From Morinoia aosen (Eukaryota > Arthropoda > Malacostraca > Amphipoda > Talitridae), in NCBI GenBank assembly GCA_030386875.1, contig CM059563.1, positions 51,339,602 through 51,403,601 of the forward strand: a DNA stretch of 64,000 bases. Reading direction: 5' to 3'. Shown here piece by piece: positions 23,531 to 33,972 of this stretch (position 1 is its first letter; the number at the start of each line of letters is the position of its first letter). The notes below the pieces were generated by a model. That model was not told the DNA's origin, searched no databases, and worked only from the letters and a program-made list of their open reading frames with translations. The translations under genes were made by a program, and so were the position numbers.

Positions 23531-23714
23531 GTGTCAAGTGATGTTGAATAACATGAGAACGGCAACGACAAGGTAGGTAGATGCAACAAGAAAAGCGTCG
23601 GCGTTCGAATACGAGCTAGATTGTGTAGTACTAGACAACGTTTTGTTGTCTTGAATCGCCAATCAATGGATCTCTCAAGAATGCAATATGCCCTCGACCT
23701 CAATGAGAGGTCTT

Positions 23715-24040
23715 CAGGCACCAACAGGAAACTCTAAAACCTTCCACTCAGATGCGTGCAAAGAAACTGAAAGAGTCTTAACAAGTTGACCGGGATAAGT
23801 TAAACTGAAGTCCAATATTCAACTCAAGGTCAATTGTGGTCAGCAATTTTTAAAATGGCTAACATTAAATGGATCGTGCTTTCATTTAGCTTTGATTAAG
23901 TTTTTGTAAAAATTGAGTTTGAAAAGCATCATGAAAATTCCCTCTGTGTACCACCGGAGGCTCATATTTCAACTAACGTGCACCAACAGGCAACTGCAAA
24001 ACCTTCCACTCTGGAGCTAGAAAAGAAATCCAAAAATTCT
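23715..24040 (+). repeat. Dispersed repeat, family B, copy 4, with flanking direct repeat
   Basis: The central part (about 23808-23960) matches the family B copies at 5.0 and 10.0 kb through GTCAATTGTGGTCAGCAATT, ATCGTGCTTTCATTTAGCTT and GAAAATTCCCTCTGTG. It is flanked by two copies of CACCAACAGGMAACT plus AAAACCTTCCACTC, at about 23718 and 23981, 263 bp apart. The segment was therefore partly duplicated in tandem, or the direct repeats belong to the element's ends. Confidence 0.5.
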
Positions 24041-24737
24041 GCAAGAGGCAGGTTTGACATCTGTAGTCAGAAACTTAGGAACCAACTACACTGGAGTAAA
24101 GAAATTCAACAACGGCTCTTCCGTATATGTAGATTTGGTAGCTCGCGTATCTCTCTATGAGAAAGAATTTTGATTAACCAATGAAAGAACTCGCCCTCTA
24201 ACTGTTCAAACCTTGATCATGTGAAACATTTAATGAGCAGCAATCACCACGTAACAAATATGTTCTAGTCAGATGCAATCAGGACCTGTGATCAGAACTC
24301 GATAGTTTTCGTAAAAAACGAGATGTGAGTCTTCAAGAAAACAGGAATACCTGGAATATATTCTTATGCATCAGTCGAGATGTAAAAAACTAATACTTTC
24401 AGTTGCAGACGCCCGACACTGCAATAGCTTCATTCACACTTGACTTTCACATACAGTAAAAATAATAACGAGCAAAGAATCTATTAATTAGCTCATACAA
24501 CTCCAAGATCTGTATCAATGCAGCACAAAAGTTCGTCTCGTTCGTCTAGCTGTGGTCACATCTATGTACATGGTCATCTATTTCTAACTTTGAAACTTTA
24601 CGAAACAATTCAAGTTCATCACGTCTTAAAGTAAGAAGGAACTAACTTAACATTTTTTCATCATTTACATAGATGTTGAATTTTATGTATCAAATTGGGT
24701 TGTACAACACGATATAGTTTTAAATTGAAGGTTATAG
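24041..24737. other. No gene recognised
   Basis: AT-rich DNA with no supported feature. Confidence 0.4.
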
Positions 24738-24973
24738 CGAAGACAATCGATTTAAAAAACATTTTTGTCAAAAACGAATGTTTCGACCTGCTAAACGGAA
24801 GCTATTTTTAAAGGGTAAGACGACTGCATAGCGGTTTAACATCTTTTTGAATATTTTTTTCTTCAATTTATGAATATATTTTTCCACGTGTTTTTCAGAT
24901 AACAGATGATGATGACCTTGGGGGTCGAAACGTTCGTGTTTAACAAAAATGTCTTTTAAATCGATTGTCTTCG
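24738..24973. mobile_element. MITE-like element with 53 bp inverted terminal repeats
   Basis: The left arm 24738-24790 begins CGAAGACAATCGATTTAAAA. The right arm 24921-24973 is its inverted copy with about four mismatches. Both arms have GGTCGAAAC at their inner edge. The interior is only about 130 bp and non-coding. A TA lies close to each end (TATAGCGAAG and CTTCGATATT), which would fit a Tc1/mariner-type target, but the exact boundary is uncertain by a base. A GATGATGACC stem followed by GGTCGAAAC sits just inside the right arm. Confidence 0.7.
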
Positions 24974-25349
24974 ATATTGAATTTTTAACGATTGACAGTG
25001 TTTCACTAAAAAATAGTCATTGTGCGATGGAAATTCTGCACTGGCGAAGAACCTCGGTCTTCAATGTCATTAACCGAATTTAACCGAAGGTATATGTAAT
25101 TTTATGAACTCAAATATAAGAAGTAATTAATTTAGGATCGCAATTGAAACTCCAACTGGAAAACGACTGACAGCGGCAGCTTCACGTTCGTCAGCCGTGT
25201 GAAGCCTGTACTAGTCGGCTGAAGTTGACCGCAAATCGGTGAACTTTTGAGAGGCATTTGAACTGGAGCGTCACACCTGCAGCTGAGGTGAGGGCCTGGC
25301 ACCCACCGCTGGTCTGCACTTCTGCACTCAGAAATAAAGGGAGTCTCAG
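24974..25349. other. No gene recognised; GC-richer toward the right
   Basis: The stretch 25130-25340 is GC-richer and contains a 75-codon minus-strand open frame with no family motif. It leads directly into the 18-21 bp array. Confidence 0.35.
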
Positions 25350-25465
25350 AGATAAGCATGGACTCCTCAGAGATCAGCTGCTACTTAGAGATTAGCTGCT
25401 ACTTAGAGACCAGCTGATACTTAGAGATCAGAGGGTACTCAGAGATCAGCAGGCACTAAGAGAAA
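25350..25465. repeat. 18-21 bp tandem array, left block
   Basis: Units of the type TTAGAGATCAGCTGCTACT and TCAGAGATCAGCAGGCACT repeat about six times. The same AGAGATCA...GGTACTC unit builds the array at 26700-27065, so the two blocks appear to be parts of one older array now separated by the 69 bp array and some unique sequence. Confidence 0.8.
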
Positions 25466-25575
25466 GATAAAAAAGAAATGAAAAATAAATGTTTATTTCC
25501 AAAAAGTTTATACAAGAGGGGTATAACGTATCGGATTTAAAAAATTTCTTTATATAAAGGTCTTTCACTGATAGA

Positions 25576-26682
25576 CAACCGTAAGAGGCGTACTATAGCC
25601 GTGTTGAGGGGTAATTATGTTATTGAGAGAGATCAAATGGCTTACAGACGTACGAGGCGTACTATAGCCGTGTCGAGGGGTAATTATGTTATTGAGAGAG
25701 ATCAAATGGCTTACAGACGTACGAGGCGTACTATAGCCGTGTTGAGGGGTAATTATGTTATTGAGAGAGATCAAATGGCTTACAGACGTACGAGGCGTAC
25801 TATAGCCGTGTTGAGGGGTAATTATGTTATTGAGAGAGATCAAATGGCTTACAGACGTACGAGGCGTACTATAGCCGTGTTGGGGGTAATTATGTTATTG
25901 AGAGAGATCAAATGGCTTACAGACGTACGAGGCGTACTATAGCCGTGTTGAGGGGTAATTATGTTATTGAGAGAGATCAAATGGCTTACAGACGTACGAG
26001 GCGTACTATAGCCGTGTTGAGGGGTAATTATGTTATTGAGAGAGATCAAATGGCTTACAGACGTACGAGGCGTACTATAGCCGTGTCGAGGGGTAATTAT
26101 GTTATTGAGAGAGATCAAATGGCTTACAGACGTACGAGGCGTACTATAGCCGTGTCGAGGGGTAATTATGTTATTGAGAGAGATCAAATGGCTTACAGAC
26201 GTACGAGGCGTACTATAGCCGTGTTGAGGGGTAATTATGTTATTGAGAGAGATCAAATGGCTTACAGACGTACGAGGCGTACTATAGCCGTGTCGAGGGG
26301 TAATTATGTTATTGAGAGAGATCAAATGGCTTACAGACGTACGAGGCGTACTATAGCCGTGTTGAGGGGTAATTATTTTATTGAGAGAGATCAAATGGCT
26401 TACAGACGTACGAGGCGTACTATAGCCGTGTTGAGGGGTAATTATGTTATTGAGAGAGATCAAATGGCTTACAGACGTACGAGGCGTACTATAGCCGTGT
26501 TGAGGGGTAATTATGTTATTGAGAGAGATCAAATGGCTTACAGACGTACGAGGCGTACTATAGCCGTGTTGAGGGGTAATTATGTTATTGAGAGAGATCA
26601 AATGGCTTACAGACGTACGAGGCGTACTATAGCCGTGTTGAGGGGTAATTATGTTATTGAGAGAGATCAAATGGCTTACAGA
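25576..26682. repeat. 69 bp minisatellite, 16 nearly identical units
   Basis: The anchor GAGGCGTACTATAGCCGTG begins at 25585 and recurs every 69 bp to 26619. The 15 steps sum to 1034 bp because one unit has a single-base deletion (TTGGGGG for TTGAGGGG). Other differences are a T/C switch (GTTGAGG or GTCGAGG, the C form in units 2, 8, 9 and 11) and one G/T change in unit 12. So 16 copies differ at only about three positions, which indicates very recent expansion or homogenisation. As 69 is divisible by three, both strands are open for 264 and 280 codons; this is an artefact. Confidence 0.97.
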
Positions 26683-26699
26683 GATGAACAAGCGCTCAT

Positions 26700-27065
26700 A
26701 GATTAACAGGTACTCGAACGGAGATCAATAGGTACTCAGAGATCAATAGGTACTCAGAGATCAACAGGTACTAAGAGATCAATAGGTACTCAGAGATCAA
26801 CAGGTGCTCAGAAATTACCAGGTACTTAGATATCAGCAGGTACTCAGAGATCAGCAAGTCCTCAGAGATCAGCAGGTACTCAGAGATCAATAGGTACTCA
26901 GAAATTACCAGGTACTTAGATATCAGCACGTACTCAGGGATCAATAGGTACTCAGAGATCAACCGGTACTCAGAGATCAATAGGTACTCAGAGATCAATA
27001 GGCGCTCAGGGATCAATAGGTACTCGGAGATCAACAGGTACTCAGAGGTCAATAGGTACTCAGGG
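26700..27065. repeat. 18 bp tandem array, right block, about 20 units
   Basis: The unit TCAGAGATCAATAGGTAC is repeated with substitutions (CAACAGGTAC, CAGCAGGTAC, AATTACCAGGTAC). A 108 bp-scale block containing AAATTACCAGGTACTTAGAT occurs twice (about 26812 and 26910), so there is some higher-order duplication. Both strands stay open because 18 is divisible by three. Confidence 0.9.
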
Positions 27066-27849
27066 GGGATCATTTCCCGCTGCCTCACGCCTTCAATAAA
27101 CAAAACACTTTATTGCAGCTCTCAGCTACACAGATGATAGCGTAGGCTTAACCCCCTCTGCAATTTACATGTTATCTTCATTCAATTATTCGGTGAAGAA
27201 TGGCTCCAAAGCCTCACTTGAGCGCCGTTCCATGCGTTCGGAAGTGCTGCACGGTAAACAGAAAACTCGCGTTTATTCAAATAGAAGTGGACTTCCAGTG
27301 GCGCGAATCTGTTTAATTTGGTTCATTTTGCCACTTTTGCTGGTGGTCGTACTTCTTCGTTCATCGTTTTTAAAATTATTTGATTTTGTTCTAATTAAAC
27401 TATAATTTTCCAGTTGCGCGAATCTGTTTAATTTGGTTCGTTTCACTCTTTTGGTTTGTGATCGTACTTCTGGATTAGTTTCTTTCCTTTTGCCGTTTTT
27501 ATTTTTATTCGTGAGGTTAGCACGGATTATATTATGATTGAAGTGACTTATGCGTTGTCTCCGTCAAAATGCGTTCCGCATGCTTAAATTATTTGAGCAT
27601 GGTTTACATGCCGAATGTACCAAAAGATGTGACCATTTCTAATTGAGCTGAAATTGAGTTCACTGGAAATCATTGTTGAAATAAATCTTTGTGTTCAGAA
27701 ATATCATAAAAACTTTCTCCGGTTTGACTTAATGTACGTCAAAACTAATAGTAATTGATCATTGTTATTGAGAAATTACTCAGATGTGTTTTTAATCCTA
27801 CAATTACATTGCTAGTTGTGTGAGAACTAAGACCGATCAACAGGACATA
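27066..27849. other. No gene recognised
   Basis: The word GTGGCGCGAATCTGTTTAAT and its variant AGTTGCGCGAATCTGTTTAA occur at 27299 and 27413, together with TTTGGTTCRTTT, indicating a small diverged duplication of about 115 bp. No gene is supported. Confidence 0.4.
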
Positions 27850-28290
27850 TTTTCTACATTTTATCTGTTTTAACAATAAAATTTTCTTTAATTTCATGTG
27901 CCATAAGAGGACACGTTCACGTTATTTGACCATCTCGACCAAAACACTTTTTCACCTATTCTATGGCTTTAACAAGACACTTTTCCTTCATTTATTCTGC
28001 TCCAACAGGACACATTTTCTTTTTCATCTGTTATAAAGAATAATATTTCATCAAATTACCTGTATTAATTTGACACTTTTTCGTAATTCTTTCTAATAAG
28101 AAAACATTTTTTCTTCATTTTATATGTTCTTCAAGAACAAGTATTTTTTCATTTCATGTTTTATAACAAGACACGTTTACCTAATTTTTTACGTTTTAAC
28201 AGGACTCGTTATCTTATTTTTTACGTGATAACAGGACACGTTTCCTTTATATTTTCTGCTACAACACGAGACGTTTCTCTCGCTCTCCAA
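27850..28290. repeat. Degenerate tandem repeat, about 45 bp unit
   Basis: Blocks of the type TTTTAACAGGACACGTTTTC followed by TTCATTTTNTNTG recur about nine times. The best conserved are at 28160-28270 (AACAAGACACGTTTACC, AACAGGACTCGTTATC, AACAGGACACGTTTCC). The array is old on the left and better preserved on the right. Confidence 0.65.
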
Positions 28291-28599
28291 ACCATTGCCA
28301 ATTTTAAATCAAACTCAAAAAATACACAAGCAGGCCACGTTTCATGTTGAGAGTTCGTTAAGCATATTAGACATTACATTACAAATAAGGTTGTGTACAA
28401 ATTTGTTGGATGTGTAATTTACTCATAACTGGCACACAGGAAAGCTTTCGGTTAAAGTTTTCGTCACGCGTACAAAGCGTTTTGCAGGAACATTCATCAG
28501 CGTGATTACTTAATTAACTTTTTGAAGAACACGCTTCAAATCATGCAATACCGGAGCTGTGATTCACATGCTTACATTTCAACGAGGCGTTACAGTTGA
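28291..28599. other. No feature recognised
   Basis: AT-rich sequence between two degenerate arrays; nothing recognised. Confidence 0.4.
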
Positions 28600-28745
28600 G
28601 TGCGTGAAGCCATTTGCGTTGTTCTTAGAGATACAATTAGATAAAATGCGTTGCTTATAGAGGGGGAATTAGCGTTAGATAAAACGCTAATAGGGTGGAT
28701 TAAATGAAATCCTTCGTTAGATAAAACGAACATGGGATGAATTTC
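28600..28745. repeat. Degenerate tandem repeat, about 37 bp unit, 3-4 units
   Basis: GCGTTAGATAAAACGC-like cores (ATTAGATAAAATGCG, GTTAGATAAAACGCT, GTTAGATAAAACGAA) recur at about 37 bp, separated by GGGNGGATTNA-like blocks. Confidence 0.6.
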
Positions 28746-28868
28746 TAACCATTTCACGTTTTCGTGATGGCAAAGCGGGCTGTAAAATTTCACCTGCCGT
28801 CTTGGCTCCCATACATGCTTTTTTTCGCCAGAATCCTCGTGTTACAGTTTTTTGACTAAAACTTGAGC

Positions 28869-28910
28869 ACACAGCATCTGGCAGCTTTACAGGGCTGCCA
28901 GATGCTGTGT
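28869..28910. other. Perfect 17 bp hairpin with 8 nt loop
   Basis: The arm ACACAGCATCTGGCAGC (28869-28885) is followed by TTTACAGG and then the exact reverse complement (28894-28910). Seventeen uninterrupted pairs, nine of them G-C, would form a very stable stem in RNA or extruded DNA. An A-run follows at 28924-28935. It could be a precursor hairpin, a remnant of a small palindromic element, or a chance template-switch product; nothing in the flanks decides. Confidence 0.7.
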
Positions 28911-29129
28911 TTTTGGCGACAGTAAAAAAAAAACAGCACGCTTGAGCAGCAAAAACATCACGAAAGGATACCAAGTTGACCGGGAATTTTTCCTGCTCGC
29001 TGTACCTCTAAGAACAGCGTAAAATGCTTGCGAAGTTTGGCCTCTGGTCTGCAGGAGCACGTAATGTCTCTTGACAAATCCGACAAATCTCATCGTTTGC
29101 CTTGACAAATATGAGATATATGTCAACTC

Positions 29130-29815
29130 TGCCTTACCATCGCTCTGCAACACTAAATTTCGCAGAATTGTTTTTTTTAGTAATTTTCATTTTGATAAAT
29201 TTTAACTTTTCTAGAGTTCGACTCTGTAAAAGATATTTAATTTTGCTGAATTTCAACTTTTTAGGGGTTTCCCCGTGCAACAATTATTTCACTCCACTGA
29301 ATTTTCAGTCATCAAAAATTGTACTTAGAAAGAGGTATTTAATTTTCCTGAATATCATTTTTACTCGACATATAACTACCGAATTTTACTTGGTAAGACC
29401 CCAGCTGTGTAAAATTTCAACTCGATAAGATTTTTACTCATCTTCGGATGAGCTCAGCAAGATCGCCGCTTCGCAAGATCACCTCCTCGCAGAGTGGAAG
29501 CAGCACAAGTTTTCTACGAGCACAAGGAAGCAGCACAAGTTTTCTATTTCACTGGAAGCTCACTTCGCAAGGTCTCAATACTGCAAAACCCATATACTCT
29601 ACAATCCCTAATTCGCTGAATATCCTCTACAAAGCTTCTTCTTTGCAGGATTTTCAAAAATCCTCATGGCTAGTTATCCACTGTAGGATCTCTACTCTGC
29701 AGGATCTAAATAAAAACAGTGCTCATAGTTTGGCACTGGAAAATCTCTACTCTTTAGAATCTTAACAAAAGTTTCCTCACGGCTGGTTACCCAGTTTAAG
29801 ATGTGTACAAGATTC
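29130..29815. repeat. Degenerate tandem repeat, about 62-72 bp unit, about 10 units
   Basis: Blocks such as CTCTGTAAAAGATATTTAAT, AATCTCTACTCTTTAGAATC and GATCTCTACTCTGCAGGATC alternate with CTGAATTTCAACTTTT or GGCTNGTTAYCCA-like parts. Around 29496-29545 a 30 bp unit with GGAAGCAGCACAAGTTTTCT is duplicated exactly, a younger event inside the old array. Open frames here have no family motifs. Confidence 0.5.
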
Positions 29816-30204
29816 CCACACAAAATTTCCATAAAGCCAATACTCGGACCGTAAGATGCCCGCACTGGGAGGCCAGCTCTGTGCAACAACCTTTAGATTT
29901 CCTCTCCAGACACCCAGCACCGCCAGGAGCTCAGGTCGCGTCGGATTATCCGCACGCAGGGCATTTGTCTTGGTCTCCGAGCAAGACTAGACGCTCATTG
30001 GATTAGCGCGGTAGCCGATTCCTTGTAATGCACACAAAAAATTCTCCTCCCAAACTCGCTCCTTATCTCAAAGTTGACCTTGCCTCTGCGATACGCCTCC
30101 TCCCTTTCTGCTGGATGCTCCTCAGCTCGTTAGGTCCCCTTTCTGGAATTTGGTTCTCGGTTGTCTCGAGTATTCTACGTAGATTTCTGGGATGATGTTA
30201 GAAA
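29816..30204. other. No gene recognised; GC-richer patch
   Basis: GC-richer DNA at 29860-30000 with a 67-codon open frame that matches nothing I know. No RNA gene is seen. Confidence 0.35.
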
Positions 30205-30430
30205 CTTTCACGTGAACTGATGTGATATTTAGGTTAACTTTTAGGTAAACTGGGGGATTTTTAGGTAGCTTGTAGGTAAACTGGGATGATATTTTGGTAA
30301 ACTTTCAAGTAAACTGGGACGATATTTCGGTGAACTTTTAGGTACACTAGAATGATATTTAGGTAAATCTAGATAGACTGGGACCGCACTTCTAGGGACA
30401 CTTCTAGATAAACTGGGGTGATATTTACGG
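30205..30430. repeat. Degenerate tandem repeat, about 35 bp unit, 6 units
   Basis: The unit TTTTAGGTAAACTGGGATGA followed by TATTT recurs with changes (TTCAAGTAAACTGGGACGAT, TCTAGATAAACTGGGGTGAT). The minus-strand frame of 110 codons (30241-30573) is a by-product. Confidence 0.75.
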
Positions 30431-31111
30431 CAGTTTTTCTTGACGATTGGTTTGGAGAGCTCTTTATATGAGTATACATGATTGATGTGACTTAAATGAG
30501 TTTGTGGAAATAGTGGGTTACTTTTAAAATGCATACAACAGAAAACAATGCATATTTTCTCAGAGTTGTGCAATACGTATCTATACAGTACAAAAAATAA
30601 TTATAGTTTGTGGAAGTGAATTGTTTCTAATTCTATTAGCCTTCAATGCATTCGTCAATAACTAATGTCCATCTTCAGAAACTTAAATGGAGAGAATTAC
30701 AACGCATTGAAGCCAATAAATGAATCATATTTATGAAAAAAGAATGAATATTTAAATAAATAAATGACTCTTTTGGTATCCCACCAGTTTAGTCTACTGG
30801 TTTCTGAATGTTCAGATTTGAAAGAATTAGGCAGTTGCGAGCAAAATGCGTTTTGTGAGGAAAATTCCTACAAGTTTGTGCATTTTAATATTATACAGAA
30901 TTTTTTTGCTAAAATGAAGAACAAACGTCTTTTTACGTGATAGGCCTGAAAAGATTAAACAATAGATTTACAACTTTAATCGCAATTCATTTTTCCGTTT
31001 GGTACAAAATTTCAATGAATTCGTTGAACTGAATATCAGCAGAGCAATATTTAGCGATGTCCTGAGCAATAAGTGCAGTGGGCCTTCATTTATTCAGGAA
31101 AAAACTGTTTC
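30431..31111. other. No gene recognised
   Basis: AT-rich DNA. TTCAATGCATTCGT near 30643 and GCATTGAAGCCAATAAATGA near 30705 form a weak inverted pair. Nothing else is supported. Confidence 0.4.
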
Positions 31112-31307
31112 TGAGTTGTACAGACAGACTCTTACTAAACTCACATTATAATTATTACTGTCTGACTCATATTAAACTCGAATTATTATTATTACTGTTA
31201 TTACAGACTAACTCATATTAAACTCGTATTGTTATAATTATTGTATACTGACTCGTATTAATCTCGTACTATTATTATTATTACAGACTGACTCGTATCA
31301 ACTATAG
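31112..31307. repeat. Tandem repeat, about 45-50 bp unit with ATT microsatellite
   Basis: Four to five units of CAGACTGACTCATATTAAAC plus TCGTATTRTTATTATTATTA. Each unit contains an internal ATT triplet run of variable length. Confidence 0.75.
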
Positions 31308-33246
31308 TCCCGCCGTCAAAAGGGTAATGTATGTTTCACGCCCTAATTTTAGAGACAGACTTACCACCTTTTAGCTACATCCTTTTCTCTCCCCCAACGC
31401 ACCCACAAACTTTATTCCTCCCCAAAGGCAAGATCTCCATACTCTATTGCAAATTACAACAAGTGTCTGAAAATACCTGAAATAACAAGGTGATCTGAAG
31501 ACGTTTTGCCCCCTAGCTGAAGCCTTTACCGAAACTATGAGAAAAATTTTGCAAAGCTGTACTCAACCGACGGAAACATTTCTTGTTCTTCTGTCTAGAA
31601 CCCCATTCCGAAAAAAATGAATTTTAATCGAGTTCGCTCGAACGTTGTTAAATTAAGTTAATCCCAGTTAAAAAACTCCAACACGACCTGCAACAAAATT
31701 GTTCTCCGTTCTTTGCTCAGACATGAACAGCAAGAATCAAAACATAGAGAGAAAAGACTCCTGTAATATCTCTAATTTAGAGCGGGCCGGTGGCAGGACT
31801 TGCAGCACCAGCAACACCGTATTTCCCACGCCGCACACCAGTCATCGGACTCTAATAAACCTGACACCGCTTCCATGACTCATGGCTGCCCGATTTGCCC
31901 TCGTTATTGAGCCAGTTTGTTCGAAGCGACAGTTTCTTTCAGTCGTTATGGTTCATTGTCTTTTGTTTTGTCGTCAATTTTTCCGAAGGCTTTATACAGC
32001 ATTTTATTTCAACTGCTTTTATTGCTGTTATTATTATTACTGTGTCCGATTTGTATGAAATGGCATCTCGCATGTTTTGAAATGATTCTTCTGGGCGTGT
32101 GAACTGGACTTGAAAACTCTTGATCTCTCCTTACCAAAATTTATCGAGAAAATAACGTCTCAATATCCAGTGTACACGAAACAATTGCAAGGTTATTTGA
32201 CATACTGGAGATTCAATGACGAATAACTGTTGGGCTTTCACGTTATAAAACAAACTTTATCGTTGCCTAAATTTCTGCAGAGTAAACGATCTTGAATTCA
32301 GTTGCTATAGTGCAAACGCATCAGGCTCTAATATCAACTGCTTTTGTTTCTGATGCATCTCTTTCAGATTCAAATTAAATTCCGATTTCTCGTGATAAAA
32401 TGTCATGTTACACATATTTTTCGCCGCAAGTTTTCTTACAATAAAAAATGCCTGTAATGATTATAAAAATACGCCAGTGAAAAAGTAACGCTGGAGTGTA
32501 ATATCTTCGAATCAAGCTACACACCACCATTCCAGTAGGTTGCTTTCAAATTGAAATCTAAATTATTTCGGAACGCACATCGATGAGTTCAGGTAAGTAG
32601 AGTGAAGGTAAATTATTTCTCTACTTTATGTTTAGATATGGAATTAAGTTTCAGTGGCGAACTAAAATGAGGAAAGGTGGACTAGCTGCATGTGGAGTAA
32701 CTTAGAATAAATAATAATTTAAGGCAAGTTACTCCCATAATTATTACAGTCGAGTAATACAGCATCATCTTATGCAAACATCGTCTTATACTGACACAAG
32801 CCAATCCCAGTTATTCCTAACTTAATCTAGTTTCGTATTAGATATTTAACTGAGACTGGCTAGTTATTGTTCGTATAAGTTGAGGGTCACATAAGACGGT
32901 CCACAATTCCTGGATTGGTTGTAGTATTGTGAATTCGGGTCGTTCATAACTTAAATCAACCACCAAACTAGAGGAATTGAAGTGACTCATTTTTGCTCTT
33001 ATGAGGTAAGGTGCACATAGTATAATGAACTCGTTATAATGAGTGTACTTCATTAATGCTCGTGAGTGTACTTCACTAATGGGAAAATGTGTGAAGTTAT
33101 TCACCTGAATACCCGACAATAATTTAAATTCTGGAGCAAGAAAGTCGCACACTGAAAGCCATATAACATTAAGTCTGACTTCAGCTCCGTAGATTCATAT
33201 CAATTTCGTCAATTATCGTAAAATAAACGGGAGTTGAGGGAAATAA
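31308..33246. other. No gene recognised
   Basis: No feature supported. A minus-strand 104-codon frame at 32838-33152 reflects a short local duplication around GAGTGTACTTCATTAATG / GAGTGTACTTCACTAATG (33043 and 33064). Confidence 0.35.
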
Positions 33247-33590
33247 TCAAAGTTGCTCAGGGAGGTCCATTAATTTTCTGCTTCTATAACAGAACAGCAG
33301 GTAGGAATATTCTATCATCAGTCGTATCAACCGTGTGCATAAATATAGCTTTGTTCGCACAGGTAAATCATCGTAGCCTCTGAAAAAATTCAAACTGGTC
33401 TTTAAAGCTAATCCTGCCAATTGACTCGATGAAATCCCGCTTCTATAACAGAACAGCAAGTCGGAATATTCCAACACCAGGCGTATCAACCATGTGCATA
33501 GGTTTGCATAAGCAAGCCATCGCAGCTTCTGGAATAATTAAAACTGGTCTTAATTCAGAAGCTAATCCTGCCAATTGACGCGGTGAAATA
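33247..33590 (-). mobile_element. Possible LINE reverse-transcriptase fragment, duplicated in tandem
   Basis: The minus-strand frame 33247-33489 contains DLPVRTKLYLCTRLIRLMIEY. This resembles the thumb-side pattern K-L-x-L-Y-K-x-x-I-R-P-x-x-x-Y of jockey- and I-type non-LTR retrotransposons. The sequence occurs twice, about 159 bp apart (CTTCTATAACAGAACAGCA at 33281 and 33440). The second copy is shorter in the middle and not open in the same frame. No catalytic motif or other LINE domain lies nearby. The family assignment rests on a short stretch and may be wrong. Confidence 0.4.
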
Positions 33591-33640
33591 AGTAGTACTC
33601 TCGCGATGAGTATTTAGAGCGACCCAGAGCGTAGCTTCGT

Positions 33641-33972
33641 GAATAACAAATGGGCAGTATTTATTAAAGAAGCGGGACCCCCAATAACAAATGGGCAGTA
33701 TTTATTAAAGAAGCGGGACCCCCAATAACAAATGGGCAGTATTTATTAAAGAAGCGGTACCCCCAATAACAAATGGGCAGTACTTATTAAAGAAGCGGGA
33801 CCCCAATAACAAATGGGTATTTATTTATTAAAGAAGCGGGACCCCTATAATAACAAACGGGCAGTATTCAGCAAAGAAGCGGCACCCCCAATAACAAATG
33901 GGCAGTACTTTTCAAAGAACCAGGACCCCCTGTAACAAATGGGCAGAATTCATTAAAGACGCTGGACCCCCA
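33641..33972. repeat. 41 bp minisatellite, 8 units
   Basis: The unit is AATAACAAATGGGCAGTATT plus TATTAAAGAAGCGGGACCCCC. The first three copies are nearly identical; the later five carry more changes (TTCAGCAAAG, TTTTCAAAGAACCAG, TTCATTAAAGACGCTG). Divergence rises steadily from left to right, as if the young end is on the left. Confidence 0.92.

Noticed and set aside
24900-24945. Active hammerhead ribozyme
   Set aside because: The stem and GAAAC are present, but the CUGANGA core before the stem is not intact.
25601-26706. Open frames of 264 and 280 codons as repeat proteins
   Set aside because: A 69 bp period without stops opens both strands; unit changes show no preference for synonymous sites.
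25350-27065. CRISPR array
   Set aside because: Units are directly adjacent without unique spacers, and the sequence is eukaryotic in character.
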